11,117 nt of DNA from Lachnospiraceae bacterium (GTDB taxonomy: Bacteria; Bacillota; Clostridia; Lachnospirales; Lachnospiraceae). The notes below the pieces were generated by a model. It saw only the letters and a program-made list of their open reading frames with translations. It was not told the origin of the DNA and did not search any database. Position numbers and translations under genes: made by a program. The stretch covers positions 1 through 11,117 of the forward strand of contig JAJQCU010000266.1 in the NCBI GenBank assembly GCA_021202575.1, read 5' to 3'. This document shows positions 1 to 5,922 of the stretch, piece after piece (positions within the stretch are counted from its first letter, which is position 1; every line of letters starts with the position of its first letter).

Positions 1-102
1 GCTTAAGGAAGCGTCCTTCACACCGGCGGTTTTCTTTACGGCTGCTTCCATTTTCGCGGCGCAGTTGGCGCAGTCCACGTCTACCTTGTAGGTCTTTTTC
101 AT
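1..102 (-). CDS. Heavy-metal-associated (HMA) domain protein, N-terminal part only; probably start of a Zn/Cd/Pb P-type ATPase
   Basis: Thirty-four codons are visible before the window edge, starting MKKTYKVDVDCANCAAKMEA. This is the first beta strand, metal loop and first helix of an HMA (PF00403) domain. The metal ligands are C11 and C14, and D10 precedes the first Cys. The DCxxC form is typical of Zn/Cd/Pb-type exporters such as ZntA/CadA, whereas copper proteins usually carry MxCxxC. The start is well set: AGAGGAG lies 9 nt before the ATG. The gene follows the SmtB-like repressor on the same strand after a 132-nt gap, so both are probably co-transcribed and metal-induced. Whether it is a free ~70-residue metallochaperone or the N-terminus of a ~620-residue efflux ATPase cannot be decided from this fragment. 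I favour the ATPase, because the MKKTYKVDVDCANCAAKME opening is common on CadA-type pumps in clostridia (recollection, not a search). Confidence 0.82.
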   Translation of the reverse strand, partial: MKKTYKVDVDCANCAAKMEAAVKKTAGVKDASLS

Positions 103-234
103 CAGTTTAATCTCCTCTTTAATTCTTCATCTCACTCCCGCCTCAACGCTCAGACGCAGCTTTTCAGCAGGACAGCTTTCCCGCTTTTGCCGGGAAGCAT
201 TTTCTGTTCGCCCGGATCCGGGAAAATATCTTCC

Positions 235-591
235 TTATTCCTCCACGTGCTCCATGCCCATGCTGATGATGGTGCGCACATGGTCGTCGTCCAGCGAATA
301 AAAAATAATCTTGCCCTCCCGGCGGAATTTCACCAGCTTGGCGTCCTTCAGAATCTTCAGCTGGTGGCTCACCGCCGGCTGGCTTAAATTCAGCAGCTGG
401 GCAATGTCCCCCACACAAAGCTCGCTGACAAACAGCGCGTACAGAATGCGGATGCGGGTGGTATCCCCAAAGACCTTGAACAGCTCCGCCAGGTCATACA
501 GATACTCCTCCGCGGGCTGATCCTCCAGCACCTTCCTGACCACATCCTCGTGGGCTGCCAGAAAATCGCTCTCGCTTTTCTGATCTGACAT
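235..591 (-). CDS. ArsR/SmtB-family metal-responsive transcriptional repressor
   Basis: This 118-residue winged-helix repressor has the normal length for the family. The core runs from about residue 33 to 100, with recognition helix LSQPAVSHQLKILKDAKLV (69-87) and wing residues FRREGKIIFYSL (89-100). Both metal-site signatures of cyanobacterial SmtB are visible. ELC59VGD62 matches the alpha-3 element ELCVGD. The C-terminal helix carries D102-x-H104-x10-H115-x2-E118, the exact alpha-5 zinc site spacing of SmtB, including Glu as last ligand (CzrA has His). Known members bind DNA as apo-dimers and release it when Zn, Co or Cd binds. The start is fixed by GGAGGAGG just upstream of the ATG. The gene lies upstream of the HMA gene behind a strong promoter that overlaps operator-like half-sites, so it probably represses its own operon. 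The family and fold are certain; zinc or cadmium as inducer is inferred from the ligands. Confidence 0.93.
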   Translation of the reverse strand: MSDQKSESDFLAAHEDVVRKVLEDQPAEEYLYDLAELFKVFGDTTRIRILYALFVSELCVGDIAQLLNLSQPAVSHQLKILKDAKLVKFRREGKIIFYSLDDDHVRTIISMGMEHVEE

Positions 592-646
592 AAAATGCCT
601 CCTCCTTTCCCGAAAAGGTCAGATTTCACGTTCTCTTCTCTCCTCG

Positions 647-706
647 ATGTTCATTTTTACATTTTCACATATTCTTATTTGTTTATATGAACATAATATT
701 CCATAG
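647..706. promoter_or_regulatory. Probable ArsR/SmtB operator region
   Basis: ATGTTCAT (647-654) and ATGAACAT (687-694) are perfect 8-bp inverted repeats centred 40 bp apart. The right copy sits in TATATGAACAT (684-694), which resembles half of the TATGAACA-type operators known for SmtB, CzrA and NmtR. A closer partner is TTCACATAT (664-672), facing ATATGAA (685-691) across 12 bp with one inserted base. A second imperfect partner, ATATTCCATA (696-705), lies on the other side. The sites run from the -10 box into the early transcribed region. No copy is a perfect 12-2-12 dyad, so the true footprint is uncertain. Confidence 0.5.
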
Positions 707-721
707 CATATCTGTTGTCAA
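693..721 (-). promoter_or_regulatory. Sigma-A promoter of the arsR-HMA operon
   Basis: On the minus strand, a perfect -35 TTGACA (721-716) is separated by 17 nt from TATTAT (698-693). This near-consensus vegetative promoter would start transcription around 686, about 95 nt before the repressor ATG. The -10 box overlaps the operator-like ATGAACAT element, so a bound repressor would block polymerase. Confidence 0.8.
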
Positions 722-873
722 CATGTTTTTCACATTTTCCTATGAAAACTTCCATGAAAGGGTATCATTCCCAGTGATTCATGGCATCAAGTGTTCTCTC
801 CGGGAAAATAAAATTCCCCGCGACTCATTTGTATGTACTTTACGAAGCATGTTCAGATTTTACAAGAATTCTA

Positions 874-902
874 TTTTGTTTGCCGGAGATTTATGTTAGA
901 AT
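874..902 (+). promoter_or_regulatory. Candidate extended -10 promoter of the HAD phosphatase gene
   Basis: TAGAAT (897-902) is preceded by TG one base upstream, giving TGTTAGAAT, an extended -10. The -35 region 17 nt upstream (TTTTGT, 874-879) is poor, as is often the case with extended -10 promoters. Transcription would start near 909, about 40 nt before the ATG. Confidence 0.45.
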
Positions 903-950
903 ACTAAGGAATTGTCACGACTTGAAAAATGAAAGGAAATTTGACACCGT

Positions 951-1790
951 ATGAACAGAAAAATCTTTTTCTTCGACATCGACGGCACCATCGTAGGCGA
1001 CTCCAGAAAGCTGCGCCGGGCCAACCTGGACGCCATCCTGCGCCTGAAGGAGCAGGGACATCTGATTTTCATCTGCACCGGACGGGCTCCCGTCAGCATC
1101 GACAAATACCTCTGGGAAAGCGGCTTTACCGGCGTCATCGCCTCCGCCGGCAGCTTTATTTACGTGGGAAAGGAAAAGATTTACGAGAACTGTATTGATA
1201 AGGAGCTTCTGCGCCAGACCCTGCGGCTGTTTGAGGAAAACGACGTCTACCCGACCCTGGAGACAGAGGAGGCGGTCTACCAGCACACCAAATCCGCGGC
1301 CATGTTCCTGCAGATGGAGGTCTCCCACCTGAGAAATAATCTGGAAATGCTGCGCCGCTTTGAGGATCTGCGCAAGACCTTCGTCACCGTCCCCTTAGAC
1401 CAGTTCGACATAGACAAAGTCCCTGTTCCCAAGCTGTCCTACATGGCTAAGGATCCCGTGAAATTTGAGAATTGCCTGCCCTTTCTTAAGGAGCACTACC
1501 ATGTCGTAACCTTCGACCGCTTTAAGAGCAGATTTGCCCACGGCGAGCTGATTCAGAAAAGCTGCACCAAGGGCGACGCCGTCAAATTTCTCTGCGATTA
1601 CTATGACATTCCCCTGACCGACAGCTACGGCTTCGGCGACAGCATGAATGATTACGAAATGCTGGAGGTCTGCGGCCACAGCTACGCCTGCACAGAGTCC
1701 CCGGACGCGCTGAAAGCGGTTTCCGATGGAGAATTTCTGCCGCCGGATTCCGACGGCATGGCAAAGCTGTTAAGCCAGCTGAGCCTGTAA
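951..1790 (+). CDS. Cof-type HAD-IIB family hydrolase (sugar/nucleotide phosphatase)
   Basis: This 279-residue protein has all four haloacid dehalogenase motifs: motif I D9-I-D11-G-T13, with D9 the nucleophile; motif II T43 in CTGR; motif III K207 in CTKGDAV; and motif IV GD230SMND234, which binds magnesium. The large cap inserted between motifs II and III (about residues 80-195) places it in subclass IIB, the Cof/YidA group. Members dephosphorylate small phosphosugars, flavin or PLP precursors with broad overlap, so the substrate cannot be named. The length fits the family (260-290). The ATG is the first possible start because an in-frame TGA lies at 942-944. The Shine-Dalgarno AAAGGA (932-937) is 13 nt away, rather far, which suggests modest translation. 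It is the only plus-strand gene, transcribed away from arsR and towards the MoxR gene. Nothing ties it functionally to its neighbours. A stand-alone metabolic housekeeping or detoxifying phosphatase is likely. Confidence 0.92.
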   Translation: MNRKIFFFDIDGTIVGDSRKLRRANLDAILRLKEQGHLIFICTGRAPVSIDKYLWESGFTGVIASAGSFIYVGKEKIYENCIDKELLRQTLRLFEENDVYPTLETEEAVYQHTKSAAMFLQMEVSHLRNNLEMLRRFEDLRKTFVTVPLDQFDIDKVPVPKLSYMAKDPVKFENCLPFLKEHYHVVTFDRFKSRFAHGELIQKSCTKGDAVKFLCDYYDIPLTDSYGFGDSMNDYEMLEVCGHSYACTESPDALKAVSDGEFLPPDSDGMAKLLSQLSL

Positions 1791-1898
1791 CCGTTCTCTG
1801 TATTTTACATCCGGCTAAGGAACTGTTGCGAAATAATATTCCCATCCTGCGTTGCCTGATGCATGAACCATACCCTTTAAAAGCCTCGCTATAGCCCG

Positions 1899-3389
1899 CT
1901 ATAATTCCAGCCTTTTGATATTTTCCCGCAGCCGGTTCTGGCGCTCGTCAAGCATCAGAACATCGCTGTGGCGTTTGTAGGGCTCGCAGCCGTACATGGC
2001 AATGTAGCGGGAGCTGTATTGGTTGACCGTCAGCTCCGTCACCAGAATCAGCATCTCATTTCCCTGCCCAAAGGCGGCTTCCACAAAGGAAAACAAATGA
2101 ATGGCCTGACTGTCCACTCTGTTTACATTCTCCCGAAGCCCGCTCACCCCGGCGTCAAATTTCTCTTTGACCGTGGCAAAAGCGTCCCCGGAATTTTCTG
2201 CTGTAAGTGTCATCTTCTGTGCCTGACGCAGAAAGCCGATGATACGGCGGTGCTTCGTCTTTTCCGTTTGGGAAAGCGTATTAGCCGCCTCCAGATTGTG
2301 CAGCAGCTTCTCTCTCGCTCCAATCAGCTGCTCCAGCCTCTGGGGTACATCCTGCGCCTGCCTTAAGGAACGCAGAAGAGGCATCAGCTCCTGCAGATAA
2401 TCGCCGGTCAGCACCACCTCACGCATCCCGGCCTGCACCTGCTCAAGCAGCATGACGAGCAGGCTCAGCCGCTCGTCAAAACCGGCATTTTGCGCCTTTT
2501 GCAGCGTCTCCTCTGAAATATTTCCCTCCAGGATTTCCTTAATCTGATAATCATTCTTATATTTCTGATACAGATCATAATAAGCGCAGAATTCTCTGAC
2601 AATCGTGTCATTTCTGAGGTACTGCCCGGCCAGGGACTCGTCCACCTTCAGATGATTTTCCTCGTAAAGGGTGATAATCTGACTGAAATCCTCCCAGCCC
2701 CGGGCGGTCACGTAGCTCCGCCCCTTCCCGGTGGTTTCCATATGATAGAAATATTCTTTTATCAAATCCAGAAACCTGCCAATGGCGTTGTGAAATCCCC
2801 GCTCCAGGGCATACTCCTTCCAGATTTCAAAATCCGGCTCCACCTCCATAACCTTCAGACGGTCCAGGGTCACAATGTCAAACTCCCGCACGGATTTATT
2901 GTACAGGGGAGGATTCCCGGCGGTCACAATCACCCAGCCCTCCGGAACCCGGTGCCGTCCGAACACCTTGTACTGCAAAAACTGCAGCATGGTGGGGGCA
3001 AGGGTCTCGGAGACACAGTTGATTTCATCCAGAAACAAAATTCCCTCCCGGATGCCGCTCTCCTCCATGGCGTCATAGACGGACGCGATAATCTCACTCA
3101 TGGTATACTCGGACACATCATAAGGAACGCCGCCATAATTTTTCTGCCGGATAAAGGGCAGACCCAAGGCGGACTGACGGGTATGGTGGGTCATGGAATA
3201 GCTGACCAGCGCCAGACGAAGCTCCTGGGCGATCTGCTCCACAATGGCCGTCTTGCCGATGCCCGGCGCCCCCAGCAGAAAGATGGGCCGCTGGCGCACC
3301 AGGGGAATGCGGTAATCGCCGAACTCATCCTTTTTCAGATATATTTCTATGGTATTTTTGATATCCGTTTTGGCTTCCTTCATATTCAT
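1899..3389 (-). CDS. MoxR-type AAA+ ATPase, partner of the VWA-like protein
   Basis: This 496-residue protein has a complete AAA+ module. Walker A is G40APGIGKT47, Walker B is ILFLDEIN (117-124), sensor 1 is N159 in TAGNPP, an arginine-finger candidate is R177 in LDRLK, and sensor-2-like R230 lies in TARGW. MoxR-family ATPases act as ring-shaped chaperones or remodellers working with a VWA-domain adaptor, as in E. coli RavA-ViaA. Residues 280-496 form a helical, charge-rich C-terminal region that I do not recognise as a named domain. It ends in a conserved-looking segment around YGCEPYKRHSDVLMLDERQ (466-484). There is no signal peptide or membrane segment, so it is cytoplasmic. The start is supported by GGAGGA 8 nt before the ATG at 3389; a second ATG two codons later is possible. 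It lies 108 bp downstream of the VWA-like gene on the same strand and is surely its partner. The substrate is unknown. Confidence 0.88.
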   Translation of the reverse strand: MNMKEAKTDIKNTIEIYLKKDEFGDYRIPLVRQRPIFLLGAPGIGKTAIVEQIAQELRLALVSYSMTHHTRQSALGLPFIRQKNYGGVPYDVSEYTMSEIIASVYDAMEESGIREGILFLDEINCVSETLAPTMLQFLQYKVFGRHRVPEGWVIVTAGNPPLYNKSVREFDIVTLDRLKVMEVEPDFEIWKEYALERGFHNAIGRFLDLIKEYFYHMETTGKGRSYVTARGWEDFSQIITLYEENHLKVDESLAGQYLRNDTIVREFCAYYDLYQKYKNDYQIKEILEGNISEETLQKAQNAGFDERLSLLVMLLEQVQAGMREVVLTGDYLQELMPLLRSLRQAQDVPQRLEQLIGAREKLLHNLEAANTLSQTEKTKHRRIIGFLRQAQKMTLTAENSGDAFATVKEKFDAGVSGLRENVNRVDSQAIHLFSFVEAAFGQGNEMLILVTELTVNQYSSRYIAMYGCEPYKRHSDVLMLDERQNRLRENIKRLEL

Positions 3390-3519
3390 AAAGCTCGTCC
3401 TCCGGCGCTCTCGTCACTCTCAGTCCATACTCAGGCTCAGATTCCACCCGCCAAACAACCTTTTACCTGTTTCCGGCTCCCGTTCGGTTCACCGCTCTCA
3501 GCCGTAAAGCTCGTCCTCC
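3389..3519. repeat. 15-bp direct repeat at the end of the VWA gene and before the MoxR gene
   Basis: TAAAGCTCGTCCTCC occurs at 3389-3403 and again at 3505-3519, copies starting 116 bp apart. In the right copy it encodes the C-terminal EDELY of the VWA-like protein. In the left copy the same bases, read on the minus strand as GGAGGACGAGCTTTA, provide the Shine-Dalgarno sequence and first base of the MoxR start codon. The 101 bp between copies contain no gene that I can see. Confidence 0.75.
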
Positions 3520-4829
3520 AGCACAACCTTCACCGCCCAGGGCGGCACAGGCTCCCTGTTTTCATCCTCATTTAAAAAAGCAAAAATTACGTCATATTCC
3601 GGCATTTTCTCCGGATAAATCCCGTAGCCGTCCGTGAAATAAATCAGCCCCGCCAGGTTCTCAAATTCGCCCTGCTCCTTCAGCGCGTCCACATAGTCAA
3701 ACACCGGGCGAAAATCCGTGGAGCCGAAGCCCGAAAGCCGCCCATTCTCCATAAAATCTTCAAAATCTTCCTCAGAGGAAATTTTAGTATCCAGCCGGAC
3801 CTCAGCGTCACACTGAATAATATGGATATTGATTTTCCGGAAAAAGCTCTCCCCGTCCTTCAGAATCTGATATGTCCTGCGAATAAACTGCCTGACGACC
3901 TCTCCCCTGCAGGAGGCGGAGGTATCGATGGCGATCACCAGCTCCCGGACCTTTTTGTGCTCCTTATATTCCAGAGGCTCCACCAGGGGCATATTGCCGT
4001 AGGCGGAAAGTCCGTATGTGTAGTAAACATAATCAAATTCCTCGTCGCTGACCCCGATCTCCTCCCCCGTGACCATGAAATTCCGCAAAATCTCCCGGTA
4101 ATTGTACCGCTCCTTTAAGGCGCTGTCCATATTTTTTTCAAAGCTATAGCTGCCGCTCTTATTCCGGGAAAAGGATTTAAGATCCGCCCGATTCCGGCGG
4201 GTACTATTTTTAAAATCCTCCTCGCTGAGTATCATTACCGTCTGTTTTTCATCATCTTTTGGGTTAGTCCAGCTCTCATGGTCATCCAGTGAAAAAAGGC
4301 GGCTGTACTCCCGGCAGGCTTCCTCCGACAGACCCTCTGTGATGAATTCCCGGTATAACTGATCCGCTGTCAGCGCGGGAACCCTCCCGGATATCAGGCG
4401 AAGACAGTCCCTCTCTTCTGAGTCTCTTTTCAGTTCCGCCGATGGGAAATTCATTTCCAGAATCATATTTTCCACCGCGATGTCGCTTGCCAGGTTCCAG
4501 TATCGTTTCTCCAGCTTCTCATATTGAAACCGGTGGAGAAAAACCAGATGAAGCAGGCAGTGCAGATACAGCCTGGCGGAAATCCCCGGCTCCTCCAGAT
4601 ACCATTTTAACAGCCGGACAGGGTTGACAGACAAACTGCCGCCGCGAAGAGCCGCTCCGCCCAGAGTCTCATCCCATTCCACCCTGACACGGGCGATGGC
4701 GCTGTCAAGGAAACGGAAGCGGACCAGAATGCTGTCCCGGGCAAGGCCCATAACCCCGGACGCGTATTTTCTGATTTGCTCAGTATCTGTATGTATGGAA
4801 TTTTCGTGAGCGGCTTTCTGTTGATTCAT
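3498..4829 (-). CDS. VWA-like protein with degenerate metallopeptidase N-terminal domain (DUF2201-type)
   Basis: With the chosen ATG this is a 443-residue cytoplasmic protein. The N-terminal half (about 20-260) resembles the putative metallopeptidase part of the DUF2201 family. An HxxxH motif, H90-CLL-H94, stands in LYLHCLLHLVFLHRF and is followed by WNLASDIAVEN (111-121). The usual catalytic Glu after the first His is Cys91. The C-terminal part (about 293-443) is a von Willebrand A-like domain with MIDAS ligands D302-T-S304-A-S306, T371 in GSTDF and D400 in YFTDGYG. Its metal site is therefore intact while the protease site looks dead. Such proteins are encoded beside MoxR ATPases and probably serve as substrate adaptors. 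The frame is open upstream to 4916, but that part is the tmRNA terminator. I chose the ATG at 4829, with GGA 10 nt upstream and AAAGG very close; 4850 or 4853 remain possible. Function is unknown. Confidence 0.82.
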   Translation of the reverse strand: MNQQKAAHENSIHTDTEQIRKYASGVMGLARDSILVRFRFLDSAIARVRVEWDETLGGAALRGGSLSVNPVRLLKWYLEEPGISARLYLHCLLHLVFLHRFQYEKLEKRYWNLASDIAVENMILEMNFPSAELKRDSEERDCLRLISGRVPALTADQLYREFITEGLSEEACREYSRLFSLDDHESWTNPKDDEKQTVMILSEEDFKNSTRRNRADLKSFSRNKSGSYSFEKNMDSALKERYNYREILRNFMVTGEEIGVSDEEFDYVYYTYGLSAYGNMPLVEPLEYKEHKKVRELVIAIDTSASCRGEVVRQFIRRTYQILKDGESFFRKINIHIIQCDAEVRLDTKISSEEDFEDFMENGRLSGFGSTDFRPVFDYVDALKEQGEFENLAGLIYFTDGYGIYPEKMPEYDVIFAFLNEDENREPVPPWAVKVVLEDELYG

Positions 4830-4848
4830 GCCCTTTCGATCCGATATC

Positions 4849-4854
4849 ATCATA
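4849..4854 (-). promoter_or_regulatory. Weak candidate -10 box for the VWA-MoxR pair
   Basis: TATGAT on the minus strand lies between the tmRNA terminator and the chosen VWA start, which would give a start site near 4842. No good -35 hexamer lies 16-18 nt upstream; TTGAAT (4880-4875) is 20 nt away. Terminator read-through from ssrA is an alternative source of transcription. Confidence 0.25.
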
Positions 4855-4883
4855 AATAGTATGCGGCTTAATTCATTCAATAG

Positions 4884-4918
4884 AAAAAAAGGGTGCGCCA
4901 GCTTTCGTGTGCGCACCC
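4884..4918 (-). terminator. Intrinsic terminator of ssrA
   Basis: On the minus strand GGGTGCGC (4918-4911) pairs perfectly with GCGCACCC (4898-4891) across a 12-nt loop and is followed at once by seven T (4890-4884). This strong Rho-independent terminator sits 61 nt past the tmRNA 3' end. It also shows that the upstream open frame of the VWA gene is not coding. Confidence 0.95.
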
Positions 4919-4978
4919 AGGTTGCGGAGCCAAACCCTCAATATTCAAACATCCAGTGTTCAAATTGCGGCTCGTTAG

Positions 4979-5325
4979 TGGACCAGACGGGAGTCGAACC
5001 CGTGTCCAAAAGCCTATTCCCTGTCCTTCTACTATCATAGTCTGTTATTGCGGTTTCCCATTTCCCTCGGCTTCAGGGAAGCAGACAGCCCCAAAGCTTC
5101 GGTAGCTTCATGATACGGCACTGATACGCAAAGCTTAATATCAGCCGTTTCCTGCATAAATGATGCCTGAGTCCCGGCGTGCAGGTGCACTAGGTCAGAC
5201 AGCCGCGTCAAGCGGCAAGTGCTAATTCGTTATTATCAGCGTTTATATTTAAGTTTGTGATTTGACGCATCACCTGCGGATAGCTTCTCCAGCTGCAAGA
5301 CCCCTGTCGAAACCTTGACTGGCCC
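4979..5325 (-). ncRNA. ssrA: Transfer-messenger RNA (tmRNA, 10Sa RNA)
   Basis: This 347-nt one-piece tmRNA rescues ribosomes stalled on broken mRNA together with SmpB. The 5' end GGGCCAG (5325-5319) pairs with CTGGTCC (4986-4980), giving seven acceptor pairs including one G-U; the discriminator A is at 4979. The 3' CCA is not encoded (the next bases are CTA) and must be added. The TΨC arm reads GGACACGGGTTCGACTCCCG near 5008-4989. The tag frame at 5240-5208 is GCT GAT AAT AAC GAA TTA GCA CTT GCC GCT TGA. It gives ADNNELALAA after the alanine from the charged tmRNA, with the ALAA ending recognised by ClpXP-type proteases. An A sits four bases before the resume codon, as in E. coli. The stop codon lies in the hairpin GCCGC-TTGAC-GCGGC, the usual helix 5. 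The gene follows smpB, the classic arrangement. The exact 5' end is inferred from the pairing. Confidence 0.97.
5208..5240 (-). other. tmRNA proteolysis-tag reading frame (ADNNELALAA)
   Basis: Ten sense codons plus TGA lie inside the tmRNA. The resume codon GCU follows AUAAAC. The peptide ends in LALAA, the normal degradation signal. The resume codon was chosen by analogy with clostridial tmRNAs; the in-frame upstream triplets ACA AAC TTA AAT ATA AAC are taken as untranslated. Confidence 0.85.
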
Positions 5326-5400
5326 TTATGAAATTAACAAAAACTGCTTCTATCCTCTGTCATTTTGAAGGATATAATCAGCTCTTTATAAACATACCTG

Positions 5401-5431
5401 AACCGACATATCTCTTATATCTGTGTCGGTT
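5401..5431 (-). other. Hairpin between smpB and ssrA
   Basis: AACCGACA (5401-5408) and TGTCGGTT (5424-5431) are a perfect 8-bp inverted repeat around a 15-nt loop, placed 17 nt after the smpB stop. No T run follows on the minus strand, so it is not a normal intrinsic terminator. It may be an RNA-processing or 3'-end stability element separating the smpB mRNA from the tmRNA precursor. I found no convincing ssrA promoter between it and 5325; TATAAA (5390-5385) is the only decent -10-like box and lacks a -35. Confidence 0.5.
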
Positions 5432-5447
5432 GGAAACAGTAAAAACG

Positions 5448-5918
5448 CTACAGGTTCTGCACCTTGAACATGCGCTGCGTTTCTCTGCGCTGATCCTTTC
5501 TGGCAATAGACTCACGCTTGTCGTAGAGCTTCTTGCCCCGGGCGAGGCCGATCTCCATCTTGGCCTTCCCGTCCTTAAAGTATACCTGAAGCGGCACCAA
5601 AGTGCAACCCTTTTCTGCAACCTTTCCGGCAAGTCGGTTAATTTCCGACTTGTGCAGCAAAAGCTTCCGCACCCGGAGAGGATCCTTATTAAAAATATTT
5701 CCCTTCTCATAGGGGCTGATGTGCATGCCGTAAATCAAAACCTCGCCGTTTTCCACCCGCAGAAAGGCCTCCTTGATGCTGCACTTGCCCATCCGAAGGC
5801 TCTTCACCTCCGTGCCCGCCAGCACAATGCCCGCCTCATATTTTTCATCAATAAAATAATCGAAATATGCCTTTTTATTGTTTGCGACGAGCTTTGTCGC
5901 TTCTTTACTGTTTGCCAT
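5448..5918 (-). CDS. smpB: SsrA-binding protein SmpB
   Basis: This 156-residue protein of family-typical length forms the OB-fold partner that binds the tRNA-like part of tmRNA and fills the empty decoding site during trans-translation. Recognisable SmpB blocks are N-terminal [18 protein letters not shown] (14-31), GTEVKSLR (35-42), HISPYEKGN (66-74), [12 protein letters not shown] (82-93), the VPLQVYF segment (108-114) and [13 protein letters not shown] (124-136). It ends in the basic tail [14 protein letters not shown] (139-152), which enters the mRNA channel. The ATG at 5918 is supported by GAGGTGA only 4 nt upstream. That sequence contains the rnr stop codon (TGA at 5925-5923), and only four bases separate the genes, so translation is very probably coupled to rnr. 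The ssrA gene follows 122 bp further on. All key blocks are present and nothing looks damaged. Confidence 0.97.
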   Translation of the reverse strand: MANSKEATKLVANNKKAYFDYFIDEKYEAGIVLAGTEVKSLRMGKCSIKEAFLRVENGEVLIYGMHISPYEKGNIFNKDPLRVRKLLLHKSEINRLAGKVAEKGCTLVPLQVYFKDGKAKMEIGLARGKKLYDKRESIARKDQRRETQRMFKVQNL

Positions 5919-5922
5919 GAAA

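Larger units (their letters stand above)
592..950. other. Divergent intergenic region between the arsR operon and the HAD gene
   Basis: This 359-bp AT-rich spacer carries the leftward arsR promoter and operator-like repeats (647-721) and the probable rightward promoter of the HAD gene (about 874-902). Between 722 and 870 I see no gene. The open frames there lack a ribosome binding site and resemble no protein I know. An imperfect short hairpin (about 800-819, CGGGAA facing TTCCCCG) has no U tract and is not a convincing terminator. Confidence 0.6.

Noticed and set aside
178..222. Inverted repeats TTCCCG/CGGGAA (178-196) and palindrome CCCGGATCCGGG (211-222) as a terminator between arsR and the HMA gene
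   Set aside because: The stems are short and neither is followed by a T run on the minus strand; the genes are more likely co-transcribed.
687..899. Seventy-codon plus-strand frame in the arsR-HAD spacer
   Set aside because: It has no ribosome binding site, starts inside the arsR promoter/operator region and resembles no known protein.
1890..1903. TATAGC-CC-GCTATA palindrome over the MoxR stop codon as a terminator
   Set aside because: It is a very short stem with a minimal loop and no adjacent T tract. No clear terminator is visible between the convergent HAD and MoxR genes.
2652..3575. Long plus-strand open frame opposite the MoxR gene
   Set aside because: It lies antisense to a protein with intact AAA+ motifs, lacks a ribosome binding site and shows no known domain; it is a by-product of codon bias.
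5332..5363. ssrA promoter ATGACA ... TTAATT just upstream of the tmRNA
   Set aside because: The -10 matches only 3 of 6 consensus bases and the spacing is 20 nt, so it is not listed as a promoter.
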